DNA of 64,000 nucleotides from DATKBT01 sp035546295 (GTDB lineage Bacteria; Acidobacteriota; Thermoanaerobaculia; Multivoradales; Multivoraceae), in the NCBI GenBank assembly GCA_035546295.1, contig DATKBT010000025.1:1-64000 (forward strand). The letters run 5' to 3'. A model generated the notes under the pieces. It worked only from the letters and a program-made list of their open reading frames with translations. It made no database searches and was not told the origin of the DNA. The position numbers and the translations under genes were made by a program. Position 1 is the first letter of the stretch; each line of letters opens with the position of its first letter. This document shows positions 26,160 to 33,615 of the stretch, one piece after another.

Positions 26160-27539
26160 CTACTCGTGCCCGTCCGGGGCCGCTGGCGGGCCTCGATGGA
26201 TGGTGACCGGCCCGAGGTCCGCGAGCTGCGGCTCGAGCTGATCGGCGGGCCCGGCGGCGGCGATGACCAGCCGGTCGGGCTGGATGAGCCGCCGGGCGGC
26301 GCCGAGGACGTCGTCGGCCGAGACGCTGCGCAGGCGCTCCGGAAAGCGGTCGAAGAAGTCGAGCGGCAGGTCGTAGAGGGCGATCTCGTCGAGCCGGCCG
26401 GCGAGACCGCGCAGCGTCTGGAGCGTGTAGGGGAGGATCCCCAGCAGGTAGCTCCGGGACTCCTCGAGCTCGTCGGTGCTCACCAGCTCGGCGTGGATGC
26501 GCCGGAGCTCGAACAGCACCTCCCGGGTGGCGGGCCCCGCCGCCGAGGTGTCGACGGCGGCGCTCACCACGAAGGGTCCGCGGCCGAGACGGTCGAGCTG
26601 GTGGCTCGAGGCGCCGTAGGTGAAACCGTGACGCTCGCGGAGATTGAGATTGATTCGGCTGGTGAACTTGCCGCCGAGGATCGCGTTGAGGAGGACCAGC
26701 GCGGGCCGCTGGGGATCGTCGCGGGGGAGACCGAGCTGACCGATGCAGAGCTCGGTCTGGGTGGCGTTGGGCCGATCGACGACGTGAACCACGGTCTGCT
26801 CCGGGTTCTCGTCGACGGTGCCGGGGGGTGCAGCCGCCGACGATCCCTTTCCGAGGTCGGCGAAGGACCGCTCGAGGATCGCGACCAGTTGCTCTTCGTC
26901 GAAGTCGCCGACCGCGATGACGGTCGAGCGCGAGCGCGAGCGGTGTGCCGTCCACCAGCGTCGGCAGTCGTCGGCGCGAGCCGCCGTCAGGCTCTGCGCG
27001 GTGCCGAGGAGGGGGGAGCCGTAGGTACGCTCGCCGTACAGCGCCCTGGCCAACGCCCTCGACGCCAGGTATCCGGGCTCGTTGGAGCGCCGCCGCAGCT
27101 CGCCCAGCCTCAGCGAACGCACCCGCTCGGTCTCCTGCGGGTCGAAGCCGGGCTCGATCGCGATCTCGGCGAGCAGCTCGCAACCGAGCGCCAGCGTCTC
27201 GGCCAGCCCGCCGTAGGAGACGGTGGTGGTGTTCCAGCCGGCGCGGCTGGCGAGCTGTCCGCCGGCGTCCTCGACGGTGCGCGCGATCTCGGTGGCGTCG
27301 CGGCGCTGCGTCCCCTCCTCAAGCAGGGCGCCCGTGAAGCCGGCGAGGCCGGGCTGCGAAAGAGGATCGTGATCGGCGCCAGCGAAGGTCACGAAGCGCA
27401 CGCCGACCAGCGGAAGGTCCCGTCGGGGCGCCGCGAGGAGGCGCAGGCCGCCCACGCTGCGGTCGAGCGTCTGCGGGAAGTCGAAGGGATGGACCCGACC
27501 GGGGCGAGGCGGTCGGCTGCGGTCGATCGGCGCGCTCAA
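26160..27539 (-). CDS. M16-family peptidase homologue lacking the zinc site
   Basis: 459 residues from a TTG that overlaps the upstream M16 stop as TTGA. Fold signatures are FVTFAGADHDPLSQPGLAGFTGALLEEGTQRRDATEIARTVEDAGG at the N-terminus and the C-terminal half with ILGGKFTSRINLNLRERHGFTYGASS. The position of HxxEH reads FTGALLEE, so it cannot bind catalytic zinc. Active/inactive M16 pairs form heterodimers (mitochondrial processing peptidase type), and the adjacent gene supplies the active partner. No signal peptide is seen. Confidence 0.88.
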   Translation of the reverse strand: MSAPIDRSRPPRPGRVHPFDFPQTLDRSVGGLRLLAAPRRDLPLVGVRFVTFAGADHDPLSQPGLAGFTGALLEEGTQRRDATEIARTVEDAGGQLASRAGWNTTTVSYGGLAETLALGCELLAEIAIEPGFDPQETERVRSLRLGELRRRSNEPGYLASRALARALYGERTYGSPLLGTAQSLTAARADDCRRWWTAHRSRSRSTVIAVGDFDEEQLVAILERSFADLGKGSSAAAPPGTVDENPEQTVVHVVDRPNATQTELCIGQLGLPRDDPQRPALVLLNAILGGKFTSRINLNLRERHGFTYGASSHQLDRLGRGPFVVSAAVDTSAAGPATREVLFELRRIHAELVSTDELEESRSYLLGILPYTLQTLRGLAGRLDEIALYDLPLDFFDRFPERLRSVSADDVLGAARRLIQPDRLVIAAAGPADQLEPQLADLGPVTIHRGPPAAPDGHE

Positions 27540-28807
27540 GAGACCGTCCCGCGCGGCACGACGGTCACCGAGACACGGCGGTCCGCCGCGAGATGAGCGC
27601 CGGCGACCTCCGCCATCGCCGCGGGCGAGACCGCCTCGAGCCGCTCGGGCACGCTCCACAGCCACTCGGGCTGATCGAAGTACGTGGTGGTGCCGCCGAT
27701 CGCGTCCGCCAGCCCCTCGTAGGTCTGGAGCTCGCTGTAGAAGGCGGCGAGCTGGCCGCGCAGCGCGCGATGCCGCTCCGCCTCGGTCGGGGGGGCCGCC
27801 CCTGCATCGTCGATCGCCTTCGACAGCGCCGCCGCGAGGTCGACGGGATCGACCCCCTCGCGGCCGGTGGCGACGGCCAGAAAGGTCGCGCACTCCTCGG
27901 TCGGAAAGACGTAGGTGGACACCTCCTGCGCGATCTGGCGCCGGTAGACGAGGTCCTGGTGGAGGCGGCTCGCCTTTCCCCCCGCCAGGATCGACGTCAG
28001 CAGGTGAGCGGCGTCCCATTCGTCGCAGCCGTAGGCGGGAACCGTCGCCGCCAGGTACACCCGCGGCAGGCCGACGTCGTCTTCCATCACCTCGTGGCGC
28101 GGCTCGGGGGCGGGCGGCAGGCCATGACGCAGGGGGTGTGGAGCGGGCGCCGACGGCAGCTCGGCGAACCAGCGCTCGACGCTCTCGATCGCGTCGCCGG
28201 TCTCGAAGTCGCCGACCAGCGTCAGGACGGCGTTGCTCGGACGGTAGTGGATCTCGAAGAACCCACGAACGTCGTCGAGGGTGGCGGCGGCGATGTCGTC
28301 CATCGCCCCGATGACGGGCCACGAGTAGGGGTGCTCGGCAGGGTAAAGGAGCTCGTGCAGCCGCTCCACCGCGCGTCCGTAGGGGCGGTTGTCGACTCGT
28401 TGACGGCGCTCGTTCATCACCACCGAGCGCTGCGTTTCGAGCTTCTCGGGCGTCAGCGCATCGAGCAGGAAGCCCATTCGATCCGACTCCAGCCAGAGAC
28501 CGAGCTCGAGCTGGTGGGCGGGCAGCGTCTCGAAGTAGTTCGTCCGGTCGTACCAGGTCGAGCCGTTGGCGACGCCCCCCACCTGCTGGACGTGGCGGAA
28601 GTGCTCGTTCGCGGCCACGTGCTTCGAGCCCTGGAAGAGCATGTGCTCGAAAAGATGGGCGAGGCCGGTGCGCCCGCGCGTCTCGTTCTTGGAGCCGACG
28701 TGGTACCAGAGATTGACGGCCACCAGCGGCCGGTCGTGCCGCTCGAAGAGGACTGTCTGCAGCCCGTTCTCCAGACGATGGCGGTGAAGGGTGGGAGGAG
28801 CGGGCAT
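27536..28807 (-). CDS. M16-family zinc metallopeptidase (active subunit)
   Basis: 423 residues. The zinc motif HLFEH (in GRTGLAHLFEHMLFQGS) is intact, with the downstream glutamates in VVMNERRQRVDNRPYG about 75 residues later. The N-terminal RLENGLQTVLFERHDRPLVAVNLWYHVGSKNE is typical of the family. The ATG at 28807 is chosen because the conserved region begins at once; the frame stays open far upstream. No signal peptide is apparent, so it may be cytoplasmic, processing peptides with the inactive partner that overlaps its stop. Confidence 0.9.
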   Translation of the reverse strand: MPAPPTLHRHRLENGLQTVLFERHDRPLVAVNLWYHVGSKNETRGRTGLAHLFEHMLFQGSKHVAANEHFRHVQQVGGVANGSTWYDRTNYFETLPAHQLELGLWLESDRMGFLLDALTPEKLETQRSVVMNERRQRVDNRPYGRAVERLHELLYPAEHPYSWPVIGAMDDIAAATLDDVRGFFEIHYRPSNAVLTLVGDFETGDAIESVERWFAELPSAPAPHPLRHGLPPAPEPRHEVMEDDVGLPRVYLAATVPAYGCDEWDAAHLLTSILAGGKASRLHQDLVYRRQIAQEVSTYVFPTEECATFLAVATGREGVDPVDLAAALSKAIDDAGAAPPTEAERHRALRGQLAAFYSELQTYEGLADAIGGTTTYFDQPEWLWSVPERLEAVSPAAMAEVAGAHLAADRRVSVTVVPRGTVS

Positions 28808-28952
28808 GGAGGCTGGTCGGCGGGCGTCGAAGGTTGGGGATGGTAGCAGGGGCGGCGGCATGACCCAGCCAGCGCCGGGCGGCCGGCGCGAGCCAGCGCC
28901 CGTCGATCGATCTCGTGTGAAGCAGCGCCGTGCCGGATTTCTCGGCGTCTCC

Positions 28953-28990
28953 ATCTTCGGCAACTCGATCTTCGGCCCTCGATCTTCGGC
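28953..28990 (+). repeat. Three direct repeats (ATCTTCGGC) upstream of lexA
   Basis: ATCTTCGGC occurs at 28953-28961, 28968-28976 and 28982-28990, within larger similar units of 14-15 bp (CTCGATCTTCGGC). The last copy ends 7 bp before the likely lexA -35. They could be regulator sites or another of the local microduplications seen across the window. Confidence 0.7.
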
Positions 28991-28997
28991 AGGGGTC

Positions 28998-29026
28998 TTG
29001 CGGCCAGATCGCTTTACGCCTAGACT
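28998..29026 (+). promoter_or_regulatory. lexA promoter, near-leaderless
   Basis: TTGCGG (28998-29003), a 17-nt spacer and TAGACT (29021-29026). Transcription should start about 29032-29034, only 2-4 nt before the ATG at 29036, and there is no Shine-Dalgarno sequence. Confidence 0.55.
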
Positions 29027-29035
29027 ACGCCCAAC

Positions 29036-29665
29036 ATGGTCACCTTCCTCACCCGGCGACAGAAAGAGATCCTCGAGTTCGTTCGACGCTTCCAGGAGGC
29101 GGAAGGGGTCGCTCCCACCCACCGGGAGATCTGCGAGCACTTCGGCTTCTCCTCGTACGGCACGGCCTACAAGCATCTGCGGCTGCTTCGGGAGAAGGGC
29201 CTGATCGAGCGCACGCCCCATCAGCGGCGAGGCATGGTCCTGACCCCCGAGGCCACCGGCGAGGGCGACGCGGTCGCCGAAAGCCTGCACGAGGTCCCCT
29301 TCCTCGGCCGGATCGCGGCCGGCCAGCCGATCGAGGCGCTTCCGGGCGACGAGACCCTCGAGGTGCCCGCCCACCTGTTGCGAGCGAATTCACGCGAGCA
29401 CTACGTGCTGCAGATCGACGGGCAGTCGATGATCGACGAGGGCGTGCTGGACGGCGACTACGTCGTGGTGCGCCGTCGCGAGCAGGCCGAGCCCGGCGAG
29501 ATGATCGTCGCCCTCATCGAAGGGGATGCGACGCTGAAGCGCTACTACCCCGAGGGCCGACGGGTCCGTCTTCAGCCCGCCAATGTCGAGATGGAGCCGA
29601 TCTGGGTCGATGCGGAGCAGCTTCGGATCCAGGGCGTCGTCGTCGGACTGATGCGGAGGTTCTAG
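29036..29665 (+). CDS. lexA: LexA repressor
   Basis: 209 residues. Winged-HTH domain 1-70 (LTRRQKEILEFVRRF, GVAPTHREICEHFGFSSYGTAYKHLRLLREKGLIER); S24 autopeptidase domain from ~85. Cleavage site Ala95-Gly96 in GRIAAGQP, nucleophile Ser131 in DGQSMIDEGVLDGDYV and Lys168 in DATLKRYY are all present, so it should self-cleave with RecA. It represses SOS genes. It stands alone, and its TAG stop lies at the start of a tandem 73-bp repeat. Confidence 0.96.
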   Translation: MVTFLTRRQKEILEFVRRFQEAEGVAPTHREICEHFGFSSYGTAYKHLRLLREKGLIERTPHQRRGMVLTPEATGEGDAVAESLHEVPFLGRIAAGQPIEALPGDETLEVPAHLLRANSREHYVLQIDGQSMIDEGVLDGDYVVVRRREQAEPGEMIVALIEGDATLKRYYPEGRRVRLQPANVEMEPIWVDAEQLRIQGVVVGLMRRF

Positions 29666-29840
29666 GCCGCCTCCAGCCCTTCGGGCTTCAGCGGCCATCG
29701 GTCGTTGGCCCCGCGCGAGCGCGGGACCAAGGTTCTAGCGGGCCTCCAGGCCTTCGGCCTTCAGCCCGGATCGCTCGTTGGCCCCGCGCGAGCGCGGGAC
29801 CTCAGGTGCTAGGCCGCCTCCAGCCCTTCGGCGGCGGCCG
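29658..29840 (+). repeat. 73-bp tandem repeat (2.4 units) starting at the lexA stop
   Basis: Units begin at 29658 (GGTTCTAG), 29731 (GGTTCTAG) and 29805 (GGTGCTAG); the third is truncated near 29840. Each full unit holds two hairpins: CCAGCCCTTCGGGCTTCAG type, then GGCCCCGCGCGAGCGCGGGACC type. The lexA TAG is inside the first unit. Tandem terminator-like hairpins after lexA would firmly end its transcript before pilT. The rest of the 29,666-30,115 gap holds only the pilT promoter region, with TTTCCGTTTC-like short repeats. Confidence 0.85.
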
Positions 29841-30056
29841 GCCTCGGTGCCGGCCGATCCGGGTCCGCGGTCGAAGCGCCTCAGCTCCCTCTCGCGGGCC
29901 TCGAATCGGCGACCGCTCCGGCGCCACCGCTCGACGGGGGCGCGAGCGCCCAGAGTAGAGACCGTCCGCTCCGATACGATTTTCCCGCTGGCGGGCTTGC
30001 CGCTTTCCCGCTGGTGGGCTTGCCGCGCTATGGGCGCCCACTCCGCGGCTGGCTCC

Positions 30057-30065
30057 TGGTAGACT
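30057..30065 (+). promoter_or_regulatory. Extended -10 promoter before pilT
   Basis: CTGG-TAGACT: TGG followed by TAGACT (30060-30065), an extended -10, 51 nt before the pilT ATG. The same TGG-TAGACT sequence precedes lpd at 58,425-58,433. No good -35 is visible. Confidence 0.45.
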
Positions 30066-30115
30066 CGCGCCTTCCGTTTCCAGTGGTTTCCGTTTCTTCC
30101 GTTTCGAGCACCGCG

Positions 30116-31516
30116 ATGCAGGTCGACGAACTCCTCCGCAAGATGACCGAGGTCGGTGCGTCGGACCTCCACCTGAAGCCGGCTCGACCGCCGCTGATCC
30201 GGACCAACGGTCGGATCCACCCGCTCGATCTCCCGCCCCTGCGGCCCGAGGAGATCGGCCAGATGCTCTCGGCGATCCTGCAGCCGCACCAGAAGGCGCG
30301 GCTCGAGCGAGACCTGGCCGTGGATCTCGGCTACGGTATTCCGGGTCTCGCGCGGTTCCGCTGCAACATCTATCTGCAGCGCGGGACGCTCGCCGCCGCC
30401 TTTCGTCTGATCCCCTACGAGGTCAAGACGATCGACGAGCTCGAGCTCCCCGACGTCCTGTACGAGTTGTGCTCCTTGAACCAGGGGCTGGTGCTGGTCA
30501 CTGGCCCGACCGGGAGCGGCAAGTCGACGACCCTCGCGGCGATGGTGAAGCACATCACGACCCACAGCGAGTGCAACGTCATCACCATCGAAGATCCGAT
30601 GGAGTTCCTGATCGCGGACGATCGGGCGACGATCTCGCAGCGCGAGGTGGGCACCGACACGCCCAACTTCCGGGAGGCCCTGCGCAATGCGATGCGCCAG
30701 GACCCCGACGTCATCATGGTGGGCGAGATGCGCGACACCGAGACGATCGCGACTGCGATCTCGGCCGCTGAGACCGGTCATCTCGTACTGTCGACCCTGC
30801 ACACGAACAGCGCGGCGCAGACGCTGGATCGCATCCTCGACTCCTTCCCCCCCGAGCAGCAGATGCAGGTCCGTTCGCAGCTCTCGCAGGTGCTGCGGGC
30901 GGTGATGTCGATGAAGCTCGTAGGGCGCAGCGACGGCAGCGGGCGGATCGCGGCGCTCGAGATCCTGCGCACGTCTCCCAAGGTCGCCAAGCTGATCGAA
31001 GAGGGCAAGACCGTCGAGCTGCTCGAGCAGATCGAGACCTCCGTGGCCCATCTCCGGATGCAGTCCATGAACCAGTCGCTGCTGGCGCTCCTGGTGCACG
31101 GCGCGATCAACTACGAAGAAGCGATGAGCCAGTCGACGGACCCCGACGACCTGTCGCTCAAGCTCCGCAAGATGTTCCCCGACATCGAAGCGCAGAGAGG
31201 TGAAGAGATGCCATCCTCCGCCGATTTCTCCGAGATCATGCAGCTGCAGCAGTTCCGCAAGCTCTACGAAGAGCAGGACGAGAAGACCAAGATCGCGATG
31301 GGCGACAAGAACGAGGAGATCACGCGTCTGCGCAAGGCTGTCGGCGAGCGCGACGAGGAGCTGCGCGCGCTCCGTGAGCGCCTGCAGATGGGCGCCGCGG
31401 ACCTCGAGAAGCACCGCAACGACTACCAGCGCCTCAAGCACGAAGCCCAGGAGAAGATCGACAAGCTGATGGAGCGCATCAAGGAGCTCAACCAGCGCCT
31501 GATGGCCCGCGCCTAG
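30116..31516 (+). CDS. pilT: PilT-like twitching-motility ATPase with coiled-coil tail
   Basis: 466 residues; PilT is usually 340-380. Residues 1-350 match PilT: MQVDELLRKMTEVGASDLHLK, Walker A GPTGSGKST (130-138), Asp box TIEDPMEFL, Walker B-like DPDVIMVGEMRDTETI, and His box GHLVLSTLHTN. It powers retraction of type IV pili. Residues ~365-466 are an extra charged coiled coil (EIMQLQQFRKLYEEQDEKTK to RIKELNQRLMARA) of unknown role, perhaps oligomer or membrane tethering. The ATG is fixed by homology. No other pil genes are nearby. Confidence 0.93.
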   Translation: MQVDELLRKMTEVGASDLHLKPARPPLIRTNGRIHPLDLPPLRPEEIGQMLSAILQPHQKARLERDLAVDLGYGIPGLARFRCNIYLQRGTLAAAFRLIPYEVKTIDELELPDVLYELCSLNQGLVLVTGPTGSGKSTTLAAMVKHITTHSECNVITIEDPMEFLIADDRATISQREVGTDTPNFREALRNAMRQDPDVIMVGEMRDTETIATAISAAETGHLVLSTLHTNSAAQTLDRILDSFPPEQQMQVRSQLSQVLRAVMSMKLVGRSDGSGRIAALEILRTSPKVAKLIEEGKTVELLEQIETSVAHLRMQSMNQSLLALLVHGAINYEEAMSQSTDPDDLSLKLRKMFPDIEAQRGEEMPSSADFSEIMQLQQFRKLYEEQDEKTKIAMGDKNEEITRLRKAVGERDEELRALRERLQMGAADLEKHRNDYQRLKHEAQEKIDKLMERIKELNQRLMARA

Positions 31517-31629
31517 CCTCTGATGTGCTGGACTGCACATCGAGGCTAGCAACATCTGCTCGGCATTCCCCCCCAACCCCCCCCAAGGGGGAGCTTCGTA
31601 AGGCGCTCAGCTCTGAAGAGCCGGGCGCC
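31513..31629 (+). repeat. Composite CTAG-hairpin repeat, copy 2
   Basis: Hairpin 1 (31513-31552; arms CTAGCCTCTGATGTGC and GCACATC-GAGGCTAG) begins with the CTAG that holds the pilT TAG stop. A C-run/G-run hairpin (31567-31592) and a third hairpin (GGCGC 31602 to GCGCC 31629, around CTCT/AGAG) follow, in the same order and orientation relative to the gene as copy 1. The remainder of the 31,517-31,842 gap carries direct repeats of a CGATCC..AGGCACGCTGGCG type (about 31,689-31,737) and the gatC promoter. Confidence 0.85.
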
Positions 31630-31825
31630 GCTCGGTGCCCTCGGTGGATGGCGGCACGCCCGGCCGGCCCCGGCACCATCGACCCCTGCCGATCCCAGGC
31701 ACGCTGGCGACCCGTGCCGATCCGAGGCACGCTGGCGCCATCCGTCGTCAGCACCGCTCCGGGGCGATCGGAGCCTCGAGGCGTAGCTGACCTCGCAGGC
31801 TCGCCACCGCCGGGCCAACCGCTGC

Positions 31826-31831
31826 TACACT
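31826..31831 (+). promoter_or_regulatory. -10 element of a near-leaderless gatC transcript
   Basis: TACACT ends 11 nt before the gatC ATG at 31843, which has no Shine-Dalgarno sequence. The -35 is not clear. Confidence 0.4.
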
Positions 31832-31842
31832 GCGCTCTCGAA

Positions 31843-32127
31843 ATGAGCCTAAGTAGCCAAGAAATCAAGCGGATAGCGCGCCTGGCGCGACTCGAGCTCA
31901 CGCCCGAGGAGGAGCAGCTATACGCCGGACAGATCGCCGACGTCGTGGACTACATCGATCAGCTCGAGCGCTTCGCGCGCGAGGAGGTCCACGAGCCCGC
32001 GATGGCACCGGTCGAGCGTGAGGACGTGGCTTCGGGGCTGCGGCTCGAGCCCGAGGCATGGCTGGCGAACGCTCCGGCCGCGCTCGATCACTTCGTGCTC
32101 GTGCCCCAGGTCAAGAAGAGCGACTAG
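31843..32127 (+). CDS. gatC: Asp-tRNA(Asn)/Glu-tRNA(Gln) amidotransferase subunit C
   Basis: 94 residues. The ATG at 31843 gives MSLSSQEIKRIARLARLELTPEEEQLYAGQIADVVDYIDQLERF, the GatC signature, and the C-terminal part includes the usual LRxDE-like EDVASGLRLEPEAWLANAPA. GatC stabilises the GatA/GatB complex that amidates misacylated tRNA. It sits 12 nt before gatA. gatB is not in the window, so the complex is encoded at two loci. Confidence 0.94.
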   Translation: MSLSSQEIKRIARLARLELTPEEEQLYAGQIADVVDYIDQLERFAREEVHEPAMAPVEREDVASGLRLEPEAWLANAPAALDHFVLVPQVKKSD

Positions 32128-32139
32128 ACCCTCACGACG

Positions 32140-33615
32140 ATGACCGATCTCTGGCAACTCTCGGCGCGAGAGCTCGCCTCCTGGGTGCGCCAGGGAGAGG
32201 TCTCTGCGCTCGACGTCACGGAGAGCTTCCTCGAGCGGATCGCGGCCGTCGACGGCGCGGTGCGCGCCTTCATCCGGCTCGACGTCGAGGGCGCCTCGTC
32301 CCGCGCCGAGGAGCTGGATCGCAGGCGCTCGTCCGGTGAGACGCTGGGAGCCCTCGCCGGGGTTCCGATCGCCGTCAAGGACAACATCGCGGTCGCCGAC
32401 TGGCCCTTGACCTGCGCCTCGCGCGTCCTCGAGGGATATCGGTCACCGTTCTCGGCCAGCGCCATCGAGCGGCTGCTCGAGGCGGGCGCCGTGCCGGTCG
32501 GCCAGACCAACATGGACGAGTTCGGGATGGGCTCGTCCTGCGAGGGGTCCGCCTTCTTCCGCACGCACAACCCCTGGAACCGCGACCGGGTCCCGGGGGG
32601 CTCGAGCGGCGGCTCGGCCGCCGCGGTCGCCGCGCGGATGGTCCCCCTGGCACTCGGCTCGGATACTGGGGGCTCGATCCGTCAGCCCGCCGCGTTCTGC
32701 GGCGTCGTGGGACTCAAGCCGACCTACGGCCGGGTGTCCCGCTGGGGGCTGGTCGCATTCGCCTCGTCGCTGGATCAGATCGGCCCGATCGCGGGCGACG
32801 TGGAGGATGCCGCCCTGCTGCTGGCCGCGATCGAAGGGCACGACGAGCGTGACTCGACCTCTTCGGTGCGGCCCCCCTCGCTGGGCGGCGCCTGGCGGGA
32901 CGGCGACGCGTCGGGCCTGCGCGTCGGATGTCTGCGCGAGATCGAGGCCGCCTCGCTCGGCGATGACGTCCGGTCGAGCTGGGAGCAGGCCCTGCGCCGC
33001 TTCGAGGAGCGAGGAGCCAGGATCGTCGAGGTCACCGTACCCTCTCTGGAGGCGGCAGTCGCCGTCTACTACGTCGTCGCCAACTGCGAGGCGAGCGCCA
33101 ACCTCGCCCGCTACGACGGGGTGCGCTACGGCCACCGCACCGAGCACGATCGGTCGCTCGAGGCGCTCTACTCGGGCAGCCGCAGCGAGGGCTTCGGCCC
33201 CGAGGTCAAGCGGCGCATCCTGCTCGGCACGTTCGCGCTGTCGAGCGGCTACTACGACGCCTACTACGGCCGCGCCCGAGCGGTTCAGGAGCGGCTGCGC
33301 CAGGAGCTCTTTGAGGCCCTGGAGCAGGTCGACGTCCTGGCGATGCCGACCAGCCCGAGCGCGGCCTTCGCTCTCGGCGAGCGGGTCGAGGATCCCCTCG
33401 CCATGTACCTCTCCGACGTCTACACGGTGCCGGCAAACCTCGCCGGTCTGCCCGCCCTCGCGCTGCCCTCGAGTCTCGACTCCGAAGGGTTGCCGCTCTC
33501 CTTGCAGCTGCTGGGCAGGCCCTTCGAGGAGGCCGCGCTGCTGCGCGTCGGCCTCGCCTTCGAGCAGGCCGCCGAGTTCTCGGCCCACCAGCGGCCCGGC
33601 CTGGAGGCGACGTGA
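32140..33615 (+). CDS. gatA: Asp-tRNA(Asn)/Glu-tRNA(Gln) amidotransferase subunit A
   Basis: 491 residues of the amidase-signature family. The Ser-cisSer-Lys triad is intact: Lys in IAVKDNIAVADW, cis-Ser in PGGSSGGSAAAVAA and nucleophile Ser in GSDTGGSIRQPAAFCGVVGLKPTYGRVSRWGLVAFASSLDQIGP. It releases ammonia from glutamine and channels it to GatB. The GatA-type C-terminal part (YYDAYYGRARAVQ, then MYLSDVYTVPANLAGLPALALP) separates it from generic amidases. The stop overlaps the next gene as GTGA. Confidence 0.96.
   Translation: MTDLWQLSARELASWVRQGEVSALDVTESFLERIAAVDGAVRAFIRLDVEGASSRAEELDRRRSSGETLGALAGVPIAVKDNIAVADWPLTCASRVLEGYRSPFSASAIERLLEAGAVPVGQTNMDEFGMGSSCEGSAFFRTHNPWNRDRVPGGSSGGSAAAVAARMVPLALGSDTGGSIRQPAAFCGVVGLKPTYGRVSRWGLVAFASSLDQIGPIAGDVEDAALLLAAIEGHDERDSTSSVRPPSLGGAWRDGDASGLRVGCLREIEAASLGDDVRSSWEQALRRFEERGARIVEVTVPSLEAAVAVYYVVANCEASANLARYDGVRYGHRTEHDRSLEALYSGSRSEGFGPEVKRRILLGTFALSSGYYDAYYGRARAVQERLRQELFEALEQVDVLAMPTSPSAAFALGERVEDPLAMYLSDVYTVPANLAGLPALALPSSLDSEGLPLSLQLLGRPFEEAALLRVGLAFEQAAEFSAHQRPGLEAT

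Noticed and set aside
23377..26241. A 954-codon open frame opposite the EF-G paralogue
   Set aside because: Antisense shadow: no recognisable motif, biased composition, and complete overlap with a clear EF-G-family gene.
26160..28322. One 720-residue protein combining the second M16 gene with sequence before it
   Set aside because: The first ~260 residues are Arg-rich shadow of the first M16 gene; the real N-terminus of the second protein begins at the TTG overlapping the first gene's stop.
29658..29840. CRISPR array after lexA
   Set aside because: Units are 73-74 bp, contiguous with no unique spacers, and no cas genes are present; it is a tandem repeat with hairpins.
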